Assembly: GCA_964571235.1 (NCBI GenBank)
Contig: CAZNAI010000002.1
Coordinates: 1 to 64,000, forward strand
Source of the DNA: JACRAV01 sp964571235
GTDB lineage: Bacteria; Zixibacteria; MSB-5A5; GN15; FEB-12
Direction of reading: 5' to 3'
Length of the DNA stretch: 64,000 nt
The first letter of the stretch is position 1, and each line of letters opens with the position of its first letter. Shown here in pieces: positions 25,738 to 34,636 of this stretch. The position numbers and the translations under genes are program-made. The notes under the pieces are model-generated. The model was not told where the DNA came from. It worked only from the letters and a program-made list of their open reading frames with translations, and ran no database searches.

Positions 25738-27066
25738 ATGAAATTCTATGTCCACAAGCTGGGGTGTCCCAAGAACGATGTCGACGCCGACTACATATCG
25801 GCGCGGTTGATCGACGCCGGCCACACGCCTGCTGAAAGCGCCGAAGAAGCCGAGTCGGTGGTAGTTAATACCTGCGGATTTATTCAGACGGCCAAGGAAG
25901 AGTCGATCAACGAGATACTGCGCATTTCACAATTGAAGAAATCGGCCGGCCTCAAAACCCTGTATGCGGCGGGATGTTTGACCCAGCGCTACGGCGATGA
26001 AATGCTTAAAGAAATGCCGGAGCTTGACGGCGCGTTTGGTCACGGCGCCCTTGAGTCAATCGCCAAAGCGGTCACCGAGTCTGCCCGAGTCGAAAAAACA
26101 GTCCGAATCGAATCTCGAAAACTGGGATACTTAAGCTGGAAGCATCGGTACATTTCTGATGGATTCCCGTACTCGTATTTAAAAATCTCCGACGGTTGTG
26201 ATCGTGGCTGTACCTATTGCGCTATTCCTGGTATGCGCGGCAAATTTCGTTCTCGGCCGCTCGATTCGATCGTCAATGAAGCCCAATTTCTGGCCGACAA
26301 CGGCAAGCGCGAACTGATACTCGTTTCGCAAGAGGCGACTTTGTGGGGTCAGGAACTTGAAGGTAGACCGTCACTACTGGATCTGTTGAATGAACTGGAC
26401 AGGATTGAAGGCATCGCCTGGATTCGGGTGATGTACTTGTACCCAGCCCAGATGGACCAGGCCGTGATTGACTATCTCGGTTCCGGGACCAAAACACTTC
26501 CGTACTTTGATTTACCGCTCCAACATGTGAATAGCGCAATTCTGCGCGGCATGCGCCGTCAGGTTGATCGCCCGAGAATCGAGCAAATCCTTGGCATGAT
26601 CCGCACCACAGTGCCAAACGCCACACTTCGAACGACTTTTATTGTCGGCTTCCCCGGTGAAACCGACGACCAGTTTGGTGAGCTGTGCGACTTTGTTAAA
26701 GAGCAACAGTTCGACCGAATGGGTGTATTTCCGTATTCCCCTGAAGAGGGCACACCGGCGGCGGAGTATCCCGAACAAGTTCCCGATGACGTCAAAGCGG
26801 AACGAGTTGAAACACTCATGGCTATACAGCGGGAAATTGCGCTGGAAAAGAACGAAGCACAGCTCGGACAAGAATTTGAAGTATTGATCGACGAGGTCAC
26901 CGAGGGCCTATCGGCCGAAGGTCGGACAGTTGGTGATTGCCCCGATATCGACCAGACGGTACGCGTGCGCGGAGCCAAGGTAAACGTGGGCGATATTGTG
27001 ACTGTCACTATTGATAGTGTCGAAGGGTACGATCTGATCGGAACGGTAAGGAGGGTCGACAGATGA
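25738..27066 (+). CDS. rimO: Ribosomal protein uS12 methylthiotransferase RimO
   Basis: RimO is a radical-SAM enzyme that methylthiolates a conserved Asp of ribosomal protein uS12. The 442-residue product has the N-terminal MTTase domain with KLGCPKNDVDADY and NTCGFIQTAKEES, the radical SAM motif CDRGCTYC (Cys at about 153, 157, 160), and a C-terminal TRAM RNA-binding domain (about 375-442). KLGCPKN and the extended DGCDRGC context separate RimO from MiaB. Its stop overlaps the next ATG (ATGA). Confidence 0.95.
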   Translation: MKFYVHKLGCPKNDVDADYISARLIDAGHTPAESAEEAESVVVNTCGFIQTAKEESINEILRISQLKKSAGLKTLYAAGCLTQRYGDEMLKEMPELDGAFGHGALESIAKAVTESARVEKTVRIESRKLGYLSWKHRYISDGFPYSYLKISDGCDRGCTYCAIPGMRGKFRSRPLDSIVNEAQFLADNGKRELILVSQEATLWGQELEGRPSLLDLLNELDRIEGIAWIRVMYLYPAQMDQAVIDYLGSGTKTLPYFDLPLQHVNSAILRGMRRQVDRPRIEQILGMIRTTVPNATLRTTFIVGFPGETDDQFGELCDFVKEQQFDRMGVFPYSPEEGTPAAEYPEQVPDDVKAERVETLMAIQREIALEKNEAQLGQEFEVLIDEVTEGLSAEGRTVGDCPDIDQTVRVRGAKVNVGDIVTVTIDSVEGYDLIGTVRRVDR

Positions 27067-27707
27067 TACACATCGAGAAACTCGGCATATTCTTGTCCAA
27101 ACCGGTGGCGTACCTCTTGATGATCATCTACTTGCTCCAATCTACCTTATTGGCATATCTCCTGTACGACCGGTATAATCTGGAAAAGACCGTTAGCCAC
27201 CAGCAGGAACAAATATCGGAGCTGAAAGAGAAACTGCAGATTCTTAAGGCGATCGGTGATTTTCAGATTGGTTTTAACGAAGATGAAGTCAAGAATCTGA
27301 CCAATGTCATATATTCCGAAAGCAAGAAGTACGAATATGACCCGATGTTTATCCTCGCGATCATCTTGACCGAATCGACTTTTAAGCGCGACGAGGTTTC
27401 CAGCGCTGGTGCACGAGGACTGATGCAGGTTGCGCCGATTACCGGAAAAGATGTCGCCACCCGAGCCGGAGTTGATTGGTACGGGCTCAGTACCCTTCAC
27501 GAGCCGGAAGCCAATGTCAAACTTGGTACTGCCTACTTGTTCGAAAAATTGCTTGAGTTCAAAGATGTCAAAAAGGCCCTGCTGGCGTACAATTTAGGTG
27601 AAACCCGGCTACGCACCATGATACGAAACAAAGAGAGCCTTCCCACGACCTACCTGAACAAAGTTTACCAGAACTACAACATGCTCAAGGAGACTTACAA
27701 AGCGTGA
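27063..27707 (+). CDS. Membrane-anchored lytic transglycosylase (SLT domain)
   Basis: A 214-residue peptidoglycan lyase. It has one membrane-spanning segment (about residues 15-38), a short coiled coil (about 40-65, EKTVSHQQEQISELKEKL), then the SLT domain with ILTESTFKRDEVSS (catalytic Glu), GARGLMQVAP and ALLAYNLGETRLR. It would act on the periplasmic side as a murein hydrolase in cell-wall growth or division. It is coupled to rimO by an ATGA overlap with AGGAGG seven bases upstream, and to the following BamD-like gene by GTGA. Confidence 0.88.
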   Translation: MIHIEKLGIFLSKPVAYLLMIIYLLQSTLLAYLLYDRYNLEKTVSHQQEQISELKEKLQILKAIGDFQIGFNEDEVKNLTNVIYSESKKYEYDPMFILAIILTESTFKRDEVSSAGARGLMQVAPITGKDVATRAGVDWYGLSTLHEPEANVKLGTAYLFEKLLEFKDVKKALLAYNLGETRLRTMIRNKESLPTTYLNKVYQNYNMLKETYKA

Positions 27708-28636
27708 CCCGACGAACCGGCCTTTATCTTGTATCTATTGCAGTCGCACTCTCAGTCGCCTTGAGCGGTTGCGGCGGACCGCAGAAGCTCGCCAACATGT
27801 CCTCAGGTGAACTCTACACAATGGCCAAAGATAAGTACGATCACAAGAAGTACTACCGAGCCATCGAGCTGTTTCAAAATCTTGTGTACGCTCACGCAGG
27901 TGACCCGATAGTCGATACTGCGCAGTATTATCTGGGTATGTCATATTTCGGCAATGGCGAATATCAACTCGCGACGGCCGAATTCAATCGCCTGCTCATC
28001 AATTATCCGTCGTCGGCCTTTGCCGAGCACGCACAGTTCATGAGAGCGGCCTCGACTTTTCAGTCAGCCCCTAAACACTTCGGACTTGACCAGACTGAAC
28101 TCAAACCGGCGATCGAGCAACTTCAGGATTTCATTACCGACCGTCCCGAATCACCGTATCTGGCCGACGCCAAGGGGCTCCTGCTTTCGGGCCGAACCCG
28201 CATCGCACACAAGTTATATCAGTCGGCGATCGTTTATTTCAGAGTCGATTCGTACGTGGCCGCCAACATCTACTTGCAAAAAGTAGTCGACGACTATCTC
28301 GACACCGAGTATGCCCCAAAGTCGCTTTATATGATCGCCGAGGGGGAATTCCGTATGAAGCACTACGATGTCGCGCGCGAGAAATTTGATGGATTCACAA
28401 AGGTCTTTCCAAAACATGAGTGGGTCCAGAAAGCCAGCCGCCGCGCCGCGGACGCCTCCTTTCGGGGAAGCGTGGCCGCGTTCGATGCCGGTGACATGAG
28501 TAAGGCCGCCGAACAATTTCAGAGTTTCAAGTCCGGTTTCCCAAACGATGATCGAGTGAAGGAAGCCGATTCGTATCTGGCCAAAACAAAGGAAAAGAAC
28601 GCTGAACCAACCAAATCTGGGGACACCAAGTCCTGA
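27704..28636 (+). CDS. bamD: BamD-like outer-membrane assembly lipoprotein (TPR)
   Basis: A 310-residue lipoprotein with signal peptide and lipobox LSGC (about residues 19-24), followed by tetratricopeptide-like repeats (YYRAIELFQNLVY, TAQYYLGMSYFGNGEYQLA, EFNRLLINYPSSAFAEHAQFM) of the BamD/YfiO type and further TPRs at the C-terminus (YDVAREKFDGFTKVFPKHEWV). BamD is the essential partner of BamA in inserting beta-barrel proteins. It is longer than E. coli BamD by about 65 residues through extra repeats. A YbgF/CpoB-like role is a weaker alternative. The start GTG overlaps the previous stop; nadD begins within its 3' end. Confidence 0.8.
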   Translation: MTRRTGLYLVSIAVALSVALSGCGGPQKLANMSSGELYTMAKDKYDHKKYYRAIELFQNLVYAHAGDPIVDTAQYYLGMSYFGNGEYQLATAEFNRLLINYPSSAFAEHAQFMRAASTFQSAPKHFGLDQTELKPAIEQLQDFITDRPESPYLADAKGLLLSGRTRIAHKLYQSAIVYFRVDSYVAANIYLQKVVDDYLDTEYAPKSLYMIAEGEFRMKHYDVAREKFDGFTKVFPKHEWVQKASRRAADASFRGSVAAFDAGDMSKAAEQFQSFKSGFPNDDRVKEADSYLAKTKEKNAEPTKSGDTKS

Positions 28637-29234
28637 GCCAGGCCAGCACTGGGGAGTCCTGGGTGGGGCATTCGATCCAATCCACAACGGGCATCTCAAT
28701 CTCGCCCGTCAGATTCAGTCGCGCTTTGAGCTTAACGGCGTCCTGTTTGTCCCGGCCGCCTGTCCGCCGCACCGTGACATCATCGCCCTTTCTTCATTCA
28801 CTGATCGTTTGGCCATGACCCGCCTGGGAATTGCCGCCCAACCGGCATTCGTTCCGGAATCAATCGAGCACGACCTGAACCTTTCCGGATTCACCCTTGA
28901 TACACTTCGATCGCTTGGGCAGAAATATCCCAATGTTACCTTCGATTTGATTCTCGGCGCTGACCAAGCTCAAGTGTTGAATACCTGGAATCGTCCCGAT
29001 GAGATTCTCAAGTTATCAAAAGTATTAGTGGGCGCCAGACCAGGGTACCCGATATGTATACCAGAGTCACTGGATCGTTCGCGAATTTCGCTGGTTTCAA
29101 TCGACGTTGTTGACCTCTCATCCTCTGAAATCCGGCGCCGTGTCGAGATGGGCGCATTAGAAAGTGATCTGGCCCTTCTGGTTCCCCCCGCAGTCGCGGA
29201 GTATATTGTAAATCGAAAGTTGTATTTGTCATGA
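28602..29234 (+). CDS. nadD: Nicotinate-nucleotide adenylyltransferase NadD, apparent CTG start
   Basis: NadD adenylates nicotinate mononucleotide in NAD synthesis. The conserved N-terminal nucleotidyltransferase motif GGAFDPIHNGHLNLA is at 28656-28700, well before the first in-frame ATG (28809), so that ATG is not the start. Going back to the in-frame stop at 28557 there is no ATG, GTG or TTG. CTG 28602, eight bases after AAAGGA, is the best start and gives 210 residues, normal for NadD; CTG 28617 is an alternative. FDLILGADQ and LSSSEIRRRV complete the family pattern. It overlaps the BamD-like gene, and polA overlaps its stop. Confidence 0.85.
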   Translation: MNQPNLGTPSPEPGQHWGVLGGAFDPIHNGHLNLARQIQSRFELNGVLFVPAACPPHRDIIALSSFTDRLAMTRLGIAAQPAFVPESIEHDLNLSGFTLDTLRSLGQKYPNVTFDLILGADQAQVLNTWNRPDEILKLSKVLVGARPGYPICIPESLDRSRISLVSIDVVDLSSSEIRRRVEMGALESDLALLVPPAVAEYIVNRKLYLS

Positions 29235-31945
29235 GTGACCGAAAGACTCTATACCTATTCGACGGCTCCGCCCTGTTTTATCGGGCCTTCTTTGCATTTA
29301 TCCGAAATCCGCTCATAAATTCAAAAGGGGAGAACACTTCAGCGGTGTTCGGATTTACCAACTCGGTGTGGAAAGTAATCAAAGACGAGAACCCCGATTA
29401 TCTGGCGGTCGTCTATGACACCAAAGAACCAACCTTTCGCCACGACAAGTATCCCGACTACAAATCGCACCGGGCGAAAATGCCCGATGAATTAGTCGCG
29501 CAGTTGCCTCGTATTCGCGAAGTTGTCCAGACGCTGAAAATTGCGGAAGTCGAAATGCCGGGATTTGAAGCCGACGACCTGATCGCTACGCTCGCGCGCC
29601 GGGGAGCCAAAGAAGGGCTTGAGGTCTGGTGTGTGACCGGCGACAAGGACTATTTCCAGCTCGTGACCGACCAAATCGGCATCTACCATATATCAGGTGG
29701 CTCAAAAGGGGAGAAGATGCGTTCGGACGAAGTCTTGGCCAAATTCGGGGTTCGTCCAGAACAGGTTGTCGACAAGCTGGCGCTCATGGGCGATAGCTCT
29801 GACAATATTCCAGGAGTACCCGGTATCGGCCCCAAAACCGCCGATTCATTGCTGGCTCAGTTCGGTTCGCTTGACAAGATCTTGGCCAATAGCGAAAAAA
29901 TCAGCGCTAAAGGTGTGCGCGAGAAGATCGCCGCAAATAATCATCTGGCAACGCTTTCGCGGGAACTCGTGTCGCTTCAGGCCGATGCTCCAGTTGACTT
30001 ACCAATCAGCGAGTTGGCCCGCCAGCCCCTCGATACTCAGGCCGTTGCGAAGCTCTTTTCGCATTTGGAATTCAATACCCTTCTCAAGGAGATTGTGCGG
30101 GACGCACCTGCCGCCCCTAATCTATTTCCAGCCTCAGGGCCGAGCGCGAAGTACTGGACTGTCACGTCGATTGAGCATCTGAAAAAGATCGTCAGAGAAT
30201 TTTCTGAAAAGAGAGAAATCGCCGTTGACACGGAGACTACCTCTACCGATGCCCTCACCGCCAAGTTAGTCGGTATCTCGCTGTGCGACCGGGCGGGGGA
30301 GGCATACTATCTTCCGGTGGGTCACTCGGTGGACACAGACCGAAATCTCCCGCTGGATCAATCGCTGGCAGTCCTGAAACCACTGCTTGAAAATGAAAAG
30401 GTCCAGAAGATCGGGCAGAATATTAAGTACGACTGGCACTTGTTCAACCAACTTGGCATTGACATCAACCCGATTTCCTTCGACACCATGATCGCGGCAT
30501 ATGCGCTCGATCCGGGTAGCCGACAGCTTGGCCTTGATGCGCAGGCGCTCAAATACTTCGACTATCAGATGCAACCAATAACCGACCTAATCGGTTCAGG
30601 TAAAAACCAGCGTACGTTTGACTCAGTGCCGATTGAAAAAGCCACCTTCTACGCCGCCGAAGACGCCGACTACACCTATCGCCTGAGAGGTAAGCTCGCC
30701 CCCAAACTCGATGAACTGGAGCTTAACGACCTGTACTATAACATCGAACTTCCGCTAATCCGGGTTCTTGCGCAAATGGAAGCGGCTGGCGTTCGGATCG
30801 ACGCAAAGTTTCTTGGCAAGCTATCAGTCGACATGGATAGACGAATGGAAGAACTCCAGCGCCAGGTCTTTTCGGCGGCGGGCATGGAGTTCAATATCAA
30901 CTCGACCCAGCAACTGTCGCACATCCTATTTGAAAAACTCGGGCTACCCACCAAGGGGAAGACTGCCAAGAAGACCGGCTTCTCAACCGATGTAGGCGTG
31001 CTGGAAGAACTGTCGAAACTACACCCGTTTCCGAAGTTGATTTTGGATTACCGACAGTTGACAAAACTGAAATCGACGTACATCGATGCACTTCCCCTGT
31101 TAATCAACAAGCAGACCGGGCGAGTGCATACGTCGTTTAATCAGACGATTGCCGCCACCGGACGGTTGTCCTCAACCGATCCGAATTTGCAGAATATTCC
31201 GATCCGGACCGACGAAGGTCGACAGATCAGAAGAGCATTTGTGCCGCGTGACGAGGATCACGTCCTGTTGGCCGCCGACTATTCACAAATTGAGCTACGA
31301 ATATTGGCGCACTACGCTGAAGACGCAGTCCTGATTAAGGCATTTCAGGAAGGTGAGGATATCCACGTCCGCACAGCCGCCGAAGTTTACGGCGTAGAGC
31401 TTGCCGGGGTGACATCGGATATGCGCCGGGTGGCGAAGACCGCCAATTTTGCGATAATCTACGGCGTTTCCGCCTATGGTTTGTCACAGCAGACCGAAAT
31501 GGACGTGGCTGAAGCTAAAGAATTCATAGATCGGTATTTTTCCCGGTATCCGGGGATCAAGACCTACATCGATAGCACCAAGAAATTCGCCAAGGCCAAC
31601 GGGTACGTGACCACGTTGTTTAATCGTCGCCGGTATCTGCCGGAGATCAACGACCGGAATTTCAATGTCCAGCAGTTCGCCGAGCGGACCGCAATCAACA
31701 CCCCGATTCAGGGGACCGCCGCGGATATTATCAAAAAAGCAATGATCCAGATTCAGGCTAAACTTGAGGGGCTTCAAACCAAAATGGTTCTGCAAGTGCA
31801 CGACGAACTGGTGTTCGACGTCTATGAGAAGGAACTCGAGCAAGTGAAGACAATCGTCCGTCAAGGGATGGAGAAGGTCATCAAGCTCAAAGTGCCATTA
31901 GTCGCCGACATGGGAGTGGGCCAGAACTGGCTCGAGGCCAAGTAG
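29231..31945 (+). CDS. polA: DNA polymerase I
   Basis: PolA fills gaps and removes RNA primers. The 904-residue protein has the 5' nuclease domain (1 to about 285; YRAFFAFIRNP, FEADDLIATLA, GDSSDNIPGVPGIG), a 3'-5' exonuclease domain (about 315-490) with its metal ligands present (VDTETTST, NIKYDWHLF, AAEDADYTYRL), and the polymerase domain with motif A (AADYSQIELRILAHYA), motif B (RRVAKTANFAIIYGVSAYGL) and motif C (VHDELVFD). Proofreading therefore appears intact, unlike in some bacterial PolAs. The ATG overlaps the nadD stop. Confidence 0.96.
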   Translation: MSDRKTLYLFDGSALFYRAFFAFIRNPLINSKGENTSAVFGFTNSVWKVIKDENPDYLAVVYDTKEPTFRHDKYPDYKSHRAKMPDELVAQLPRIREVVQTLKIAEVEMPGFEADDLIATLARRGAKEGLEVWCVTGDKDYFQLVTDQIGIYHISGGSKGEKMRSDEVLAKFGVRPEQVVDKLALMGDSSDNIPGVPGIGPKTADSLLAQFGSLDKILANSEKISAKGVREKIAANNHLATLSRELVSLQADAPVDLPISELARQPLDTQAVAKLFSHLEFNTLLKEIVRDAPAAPNLFPASGPSAKYWTVTSIEHLKKIVREFSEKREIAVDTETTSTDALTAKLVGISLCDRAGEAYYLPVGHSVDTDRNLPLDQSLAVLKPLLENEKVQKIGQNIKYDWHLFNQLGIDINPISFDTMIAAYALDPGSRQLGLDAQALKYFDYQMQPITDLIGSGKNQRTFDSVPIEKATFYAAEDADYTYRLRGKLAPKLDELELNDLYYNIELPLIRVLAQMEAAGVRIDAKFLGKLSVDMDRRMEELQRQVFSAAGMEFNINSTQQLSHILFEKLGLPTKGKTAKKTGFSTDVGVLEELSKLHPFPKLILDYRQLTKLKSTYIDALPLLINKQTGRVHTSFNQTIAATGRLSSTDPNLQNIPIRTDEGRQIRRAFVPRDEDHVLLAADYSQIELRILAHYAEDAVLIKAFQEGEDIHVRTAAEVYGVELAGVTSDMRRVAKTANFAIIYGVSAYGLSQQTEMDVAEAKEFIDRYFSRYPGIKTYIDSTKKFAKANGYVTTLFNRRRYLPEINDRNFNVQQFAERTAINTPIQGTAADIIKKAMIQIQAKLEGLQTKMVLQVHDELVFDVYEKELEQVKTIVRQGMEKVIKLKVPLVADMGVGQNWLEAK

Positions 31946-31970
31946 CTTTTGCGATGAGGTTTTGTGACCG

Positions 31971-32609
31971 ATGCGAACATCGCTTGCTGTCATATTGCTC
32001 TCTTTCTGCTCGGTAGTCGGACAGGCCAATTCGGCCACATCCGACTGGAGTGATACGCCCAAATACACAGAGCCAAGAGTTCAAGGAATTGTCGCAATTG
32101 GCTGGCGATTTGATCACGAAGAGCTTGGCCATGTTCCAGTGGTGGACTTTGGTGCGTTAGTCAGAGTAGCGCGACCACTCTTTCTTCAGACGCGTGTATC
32201 TGTCCAGCCCGAACAAACTTCGTTCTTTGTTACCAACCTCTCGATCGGATCAATTGCCATTGGCCCAAGAGTACAAACGGTCTCTCGACGGTTTGGCGCA
32301 TTCGGATCGGCCGAGATTGATTATTCCTGGTATTTTGGAAGCACAGCGCTGTATTCAGCCGATTCAAATAAGATCGTTAGCCGCGTTTCAACGAGGAGCT
32401 TTAAAACTGGATTGGCCCTGACTGGCGGCTTTTGTTTTCGAGTAGCGAGCTGGCTTGCGATTGATTTCGGTGTGCGAAAGGTATTCAATTCTGCGCGTTC
32501 ATATGTCATCGTTGAATCACCAATTCCTCCCGGGGGCTTGTTCTTTTGGCCCTTTCCCCACGACACTTACAATCAAGCGACCATATTCTTGCAGGCCCGC
32601 ATTCTCTGA
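31971..32609 (+). CDS. Exported hypothetical protein, outer-membrane barrel-like (212 aa)
   Basis: The 212-residue protein has a signal peptide (SLAVILLSFCSVVGQANSA, cleaved near residue 22). The remainder has many short amphipathic strands with aromatic ends (GIVAIGWRFDHEE, GAFGSAEIDYSWYFGS, FLQARIL at the C-terminus), in keeping with a small beta-barrel of the outer membrane. No specific family is recognised. It sits between polA and coaE without sharing an obvious function with either. Confidence 0.6.
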   Translation: MRTSLAVILLSFCSVVGQANSATSDWSDTPKYTEPRVQGIVAIGWRFDHEELGHVPVVDFGALVRVARPLFLQTRVSVQPEQTSFFVTNLSIGSIAIGPRVQTVSRRFGAFGSAEIDYSWYFGSTALYSADSNKIVSRVSTRSFKTGLALTGGFCFRVASWLAIDFGVRKVFNSARSYVIVESPIPPGGLFFWPFPHDTYNQATIFLQARIL

Positions 32610-32654
32610 CAATTGCGCTTGCCCGGAGACTACTGTTTTCCGAAATTCTCCCAT

Positions 32655-33254
32655 ATGCTGATCGGATTGACTGGCCCCATCGGATCGGGGAAGAGTACTG
32701 TGGCGACTATGCTGGCCAAATGGGGAGCTGTCGTAATTGATGCCGACCAGATTGGGCGAGAGGTGGTTGCAAACAACCGGAGTGTACAGCAAAAATTGGT
32801 GTCGACCTTTGGACCGGGCGTTTTGTCCAATTCTGGTGAAATTGACAGAGAGTCGCTGGCCGGTGTTGTGTTTCGCACTGAAAACAGCCGTAGCCAACTC
32901 AACAGAATTGTTCATCCTCCGCTTCTTCGTGAACTTGGCCGCCAGGTCAAGAAAGCAAATGGCCGACGAAAGGTAGTCGTTATCGACGCCGCCCTGCTCA
33001 TTGAATGGGGGCTAAACCGCAAGGTCGATCTCGTTATAGTCGTCGGCGCACCCCAGCGCCTTCGCCTAGAACGGTTGACCGCCCGTGGACTTAGGCCGAG
33101 CGATGCCAAGAAGCGGATGCAACGGCAACCGAGTCCGAAAGTTTTTCACGAGGCGGCCGACGTGCTCCTGGGAAATACCGGATCAAAGTCTGACCTGCGA
33201 AAGGCCGTCAGGTTTCTTTGGGACCAATTGATCGCGCCGAATCTTGTTCGGTGA
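32655..33254 (+). CDS. coaE: Dephospho-CoA kinase
   Basis: CoaE phosphorylates dephospho-CoA in the last step of coenzyme A synthesis. ATG 32655 is chosen because LIGLTGPIGSGKST (P-loop) must be near the N-terminus; an in-frame TTG at 32613 would add 14 unrelated residues. DADQIGREVV, NRIVHPPLL and VIDAALLIEWGL complete the family pattern. At 199 residues it has the usual size. Confidence 0.93.
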   Translation: MLIGLTGPIGSGKSTVATMLAKWGAVVIDADQIGREVVANNRSVQQKLVSTFGPGVLSNSGEIDRESLAGVVFRTENSRSQLNRIVHPPLLRELGRQVKKANGRRKVVVIDAALLIEWGLNRKVDLVIVVGAPQRLRLERLTARGLRPSDAKKRMQRQPSPKVFHEAADVLLGNTGSKSDLRKAVRFLWDQLIAPNLVR

Positions 33255-33374
33255 TTTTACCACCAGCTTGCCCGGACTTCTCAATCCACATATATTGCGA
33301 CAAATGCGAACATTGGATTGGTGGTGTACAACCTATATTACCCCACCGACCGAACAAAGAGTATACAGAGGCAC

Positions 33375-34547
33375 ATGCAATACACTGAGCGAGTTTCTCG
33401 ACTTGAATCCGAGGGGGCTTTTGTTGTTCTGGCCAAAGCCCGTCAGATGGAAGCCCAGGGGAAGAAGATCATTCACCTTCAGATCGGCGAGCCGGACTTT
33501 GATACACCGGCCAATATCACCGAAGCCGCCATTGCCGCCCTTCAGCGGGGAGAAACGCACTACGCCGCTTCGGGGGGAGTAATGGCCGCGCGCGAGGCAG
33601 TCGCCGAATACGCCAACAAAACCCGCGGGCTCAAAGTGACCGCCGAAAACTGCATCATCATGCCCGGCGCCAAGCCGGTAATCTATTGCGCGATGATCGC
33701 CCTGATAAACGAGGGAGACGAGATTATCGTCCCCAACCCCGGCTACCCCACCTATCGGTCGCTGACGCGATTCTTTGGCGCCAAGCCGGTGCCGGTGCGC
33801 CTTCGTGAAGACTGTGACTTTCGCTTCTCAATCGACGAATTTCGCAAGCTGATCACACCCCGCACTCGCATGGTTATTCTCAATTCGCCGCAGAACCCAA
33901 CCGGCGGCATTCTGACCTGGGAGGACCTCGAAGCAGTCTATGAACTCGCGCACAAGCATGACCTGTGGATCATGTCCGACGAAATTTACTCACGGGTGGT
34001 CTACGACACCGAGTTCAGGTCGATTGCCTCAATCCCCGGCGCGATGGACCGCACGATCATTGTCGACGGGATGTCCAAAACATACGCCATGACCGGCTGG
34101 CGGCTGGGGTACGGAGTCATGCCCCGAAAATTGACTGACTTTATGTTCACGCTGGCAATCAACAATTTTTCATCCACTGCTACGTTTGCCCAGTACGCCA
34201 TGATCGAAGCGCTCGCCGGTCCTCAGACCGAGATCGACAAGATGGTGGCTGAGTTCCGGCGGCGCCGTGATGTGATTGTCGACGGTCTCAATTCTATTGA
34301 GGGGATATCTTGTCTCCGCCCGGAGGGTGCGTTTTACGTGTTCCCTAATATCACGGGCACCGGACTGACTTCAAAAGAGTTTGCCGAAATGATGCTCGAA
34401 CAGGCGGGAGTGGCATGTCTTTCCGGCACTGCCTTTGGCGAGTTCGGCGAGGGGTATGTCAGATTCTCGTACGCCAACTCGGTGGAGAATATCCGCGAGG
34501 CGCTGGCAAAGATGAAGGCCACATTGGCCACTGTTTCCCGTCCTTAG
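33375..34547 (+). CDS. Class I PLP aminotransferase (aspartate aminotransferase family)
   Basis: A 390-residue fold-type I aminotransferase of the AspC/AlaA-like group. Landmarks are HLQIGEPDFDTP, ILNSPQNPTGG, SDEIYSRVVYD, the PLP lysine in GMSKTYAMTGWRLGYG, and GYVRFSYANS with the substrate carboxylate Arg. This pattern matches aspartate or alanine aminotransferases with 2-oxoglutarate as partner; exact specificity is open. ATG 33375 has AGAGG upstream and begins where family members begin; a GTG at 33318 would add 19 unrelated residues. A strong terminator follows. Confidence 0.9.
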   Translation: MQYTERVSRLESEGAFVVLAKARQMEAQGKKIIHLQIGEPDFDTPANITEAAIAALQRGETHYAASGGVMAAREAVAEYANKTRGLKVTAENCIIMPGAKPVIYCAMIALINEGDEIIVPNPGYPTYRSLTRFFGAKPVPVRLREDCDFRFSIDEFRKLITPRTRMVILNSPQNPTGGILTWEDLEAVYELAHKHDLWIMSDEIYSRVVYDTEFRSIASIPGAMDRTIIVDGMSKTYAMTGWRLGYGVMPRKLTDFMFTLAINNFSSTATFAQYAMIEALAGPQTEIDKMVAEFRRRRDVIVDGLNSIEGISCLRPEGAFYVFPNITGTGLTSKEFAEMMLEQAGVACLSGTAFGEFGEGYVRFSYANSVENIREALAKMKATLATVSRP

Positions 34548-34571
34548 TGCGCCGCAATAAATGCCGATTGA

Positions 34572-34597
34572 AACCGGGGTTTCCACCCCGGTTTTTT
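34572..34597 (+). terminator. Rho-independent terminator after the aminotransferase
   Basis: AACCGGGG (34572-34579) pairs perfectly with CCCCGGTT (34586-34593) across a six-base loop and runs into TTTT. It ends the upstream transcript 25 bases after the aminotransferase stop. Confidence 0.88.
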
Positions 34598-34636
34598 AAT
34601 TGAAAGACCGGGCTGGCAGGTGTACTATCACTGAGT

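Noticed and set aside
28809..29234. Short nadD starting at ATG 28809
   Set aside because: This start would remove the nucleotide-binding GGAFDPIHNGH motif, which is intact and in frame upstream.
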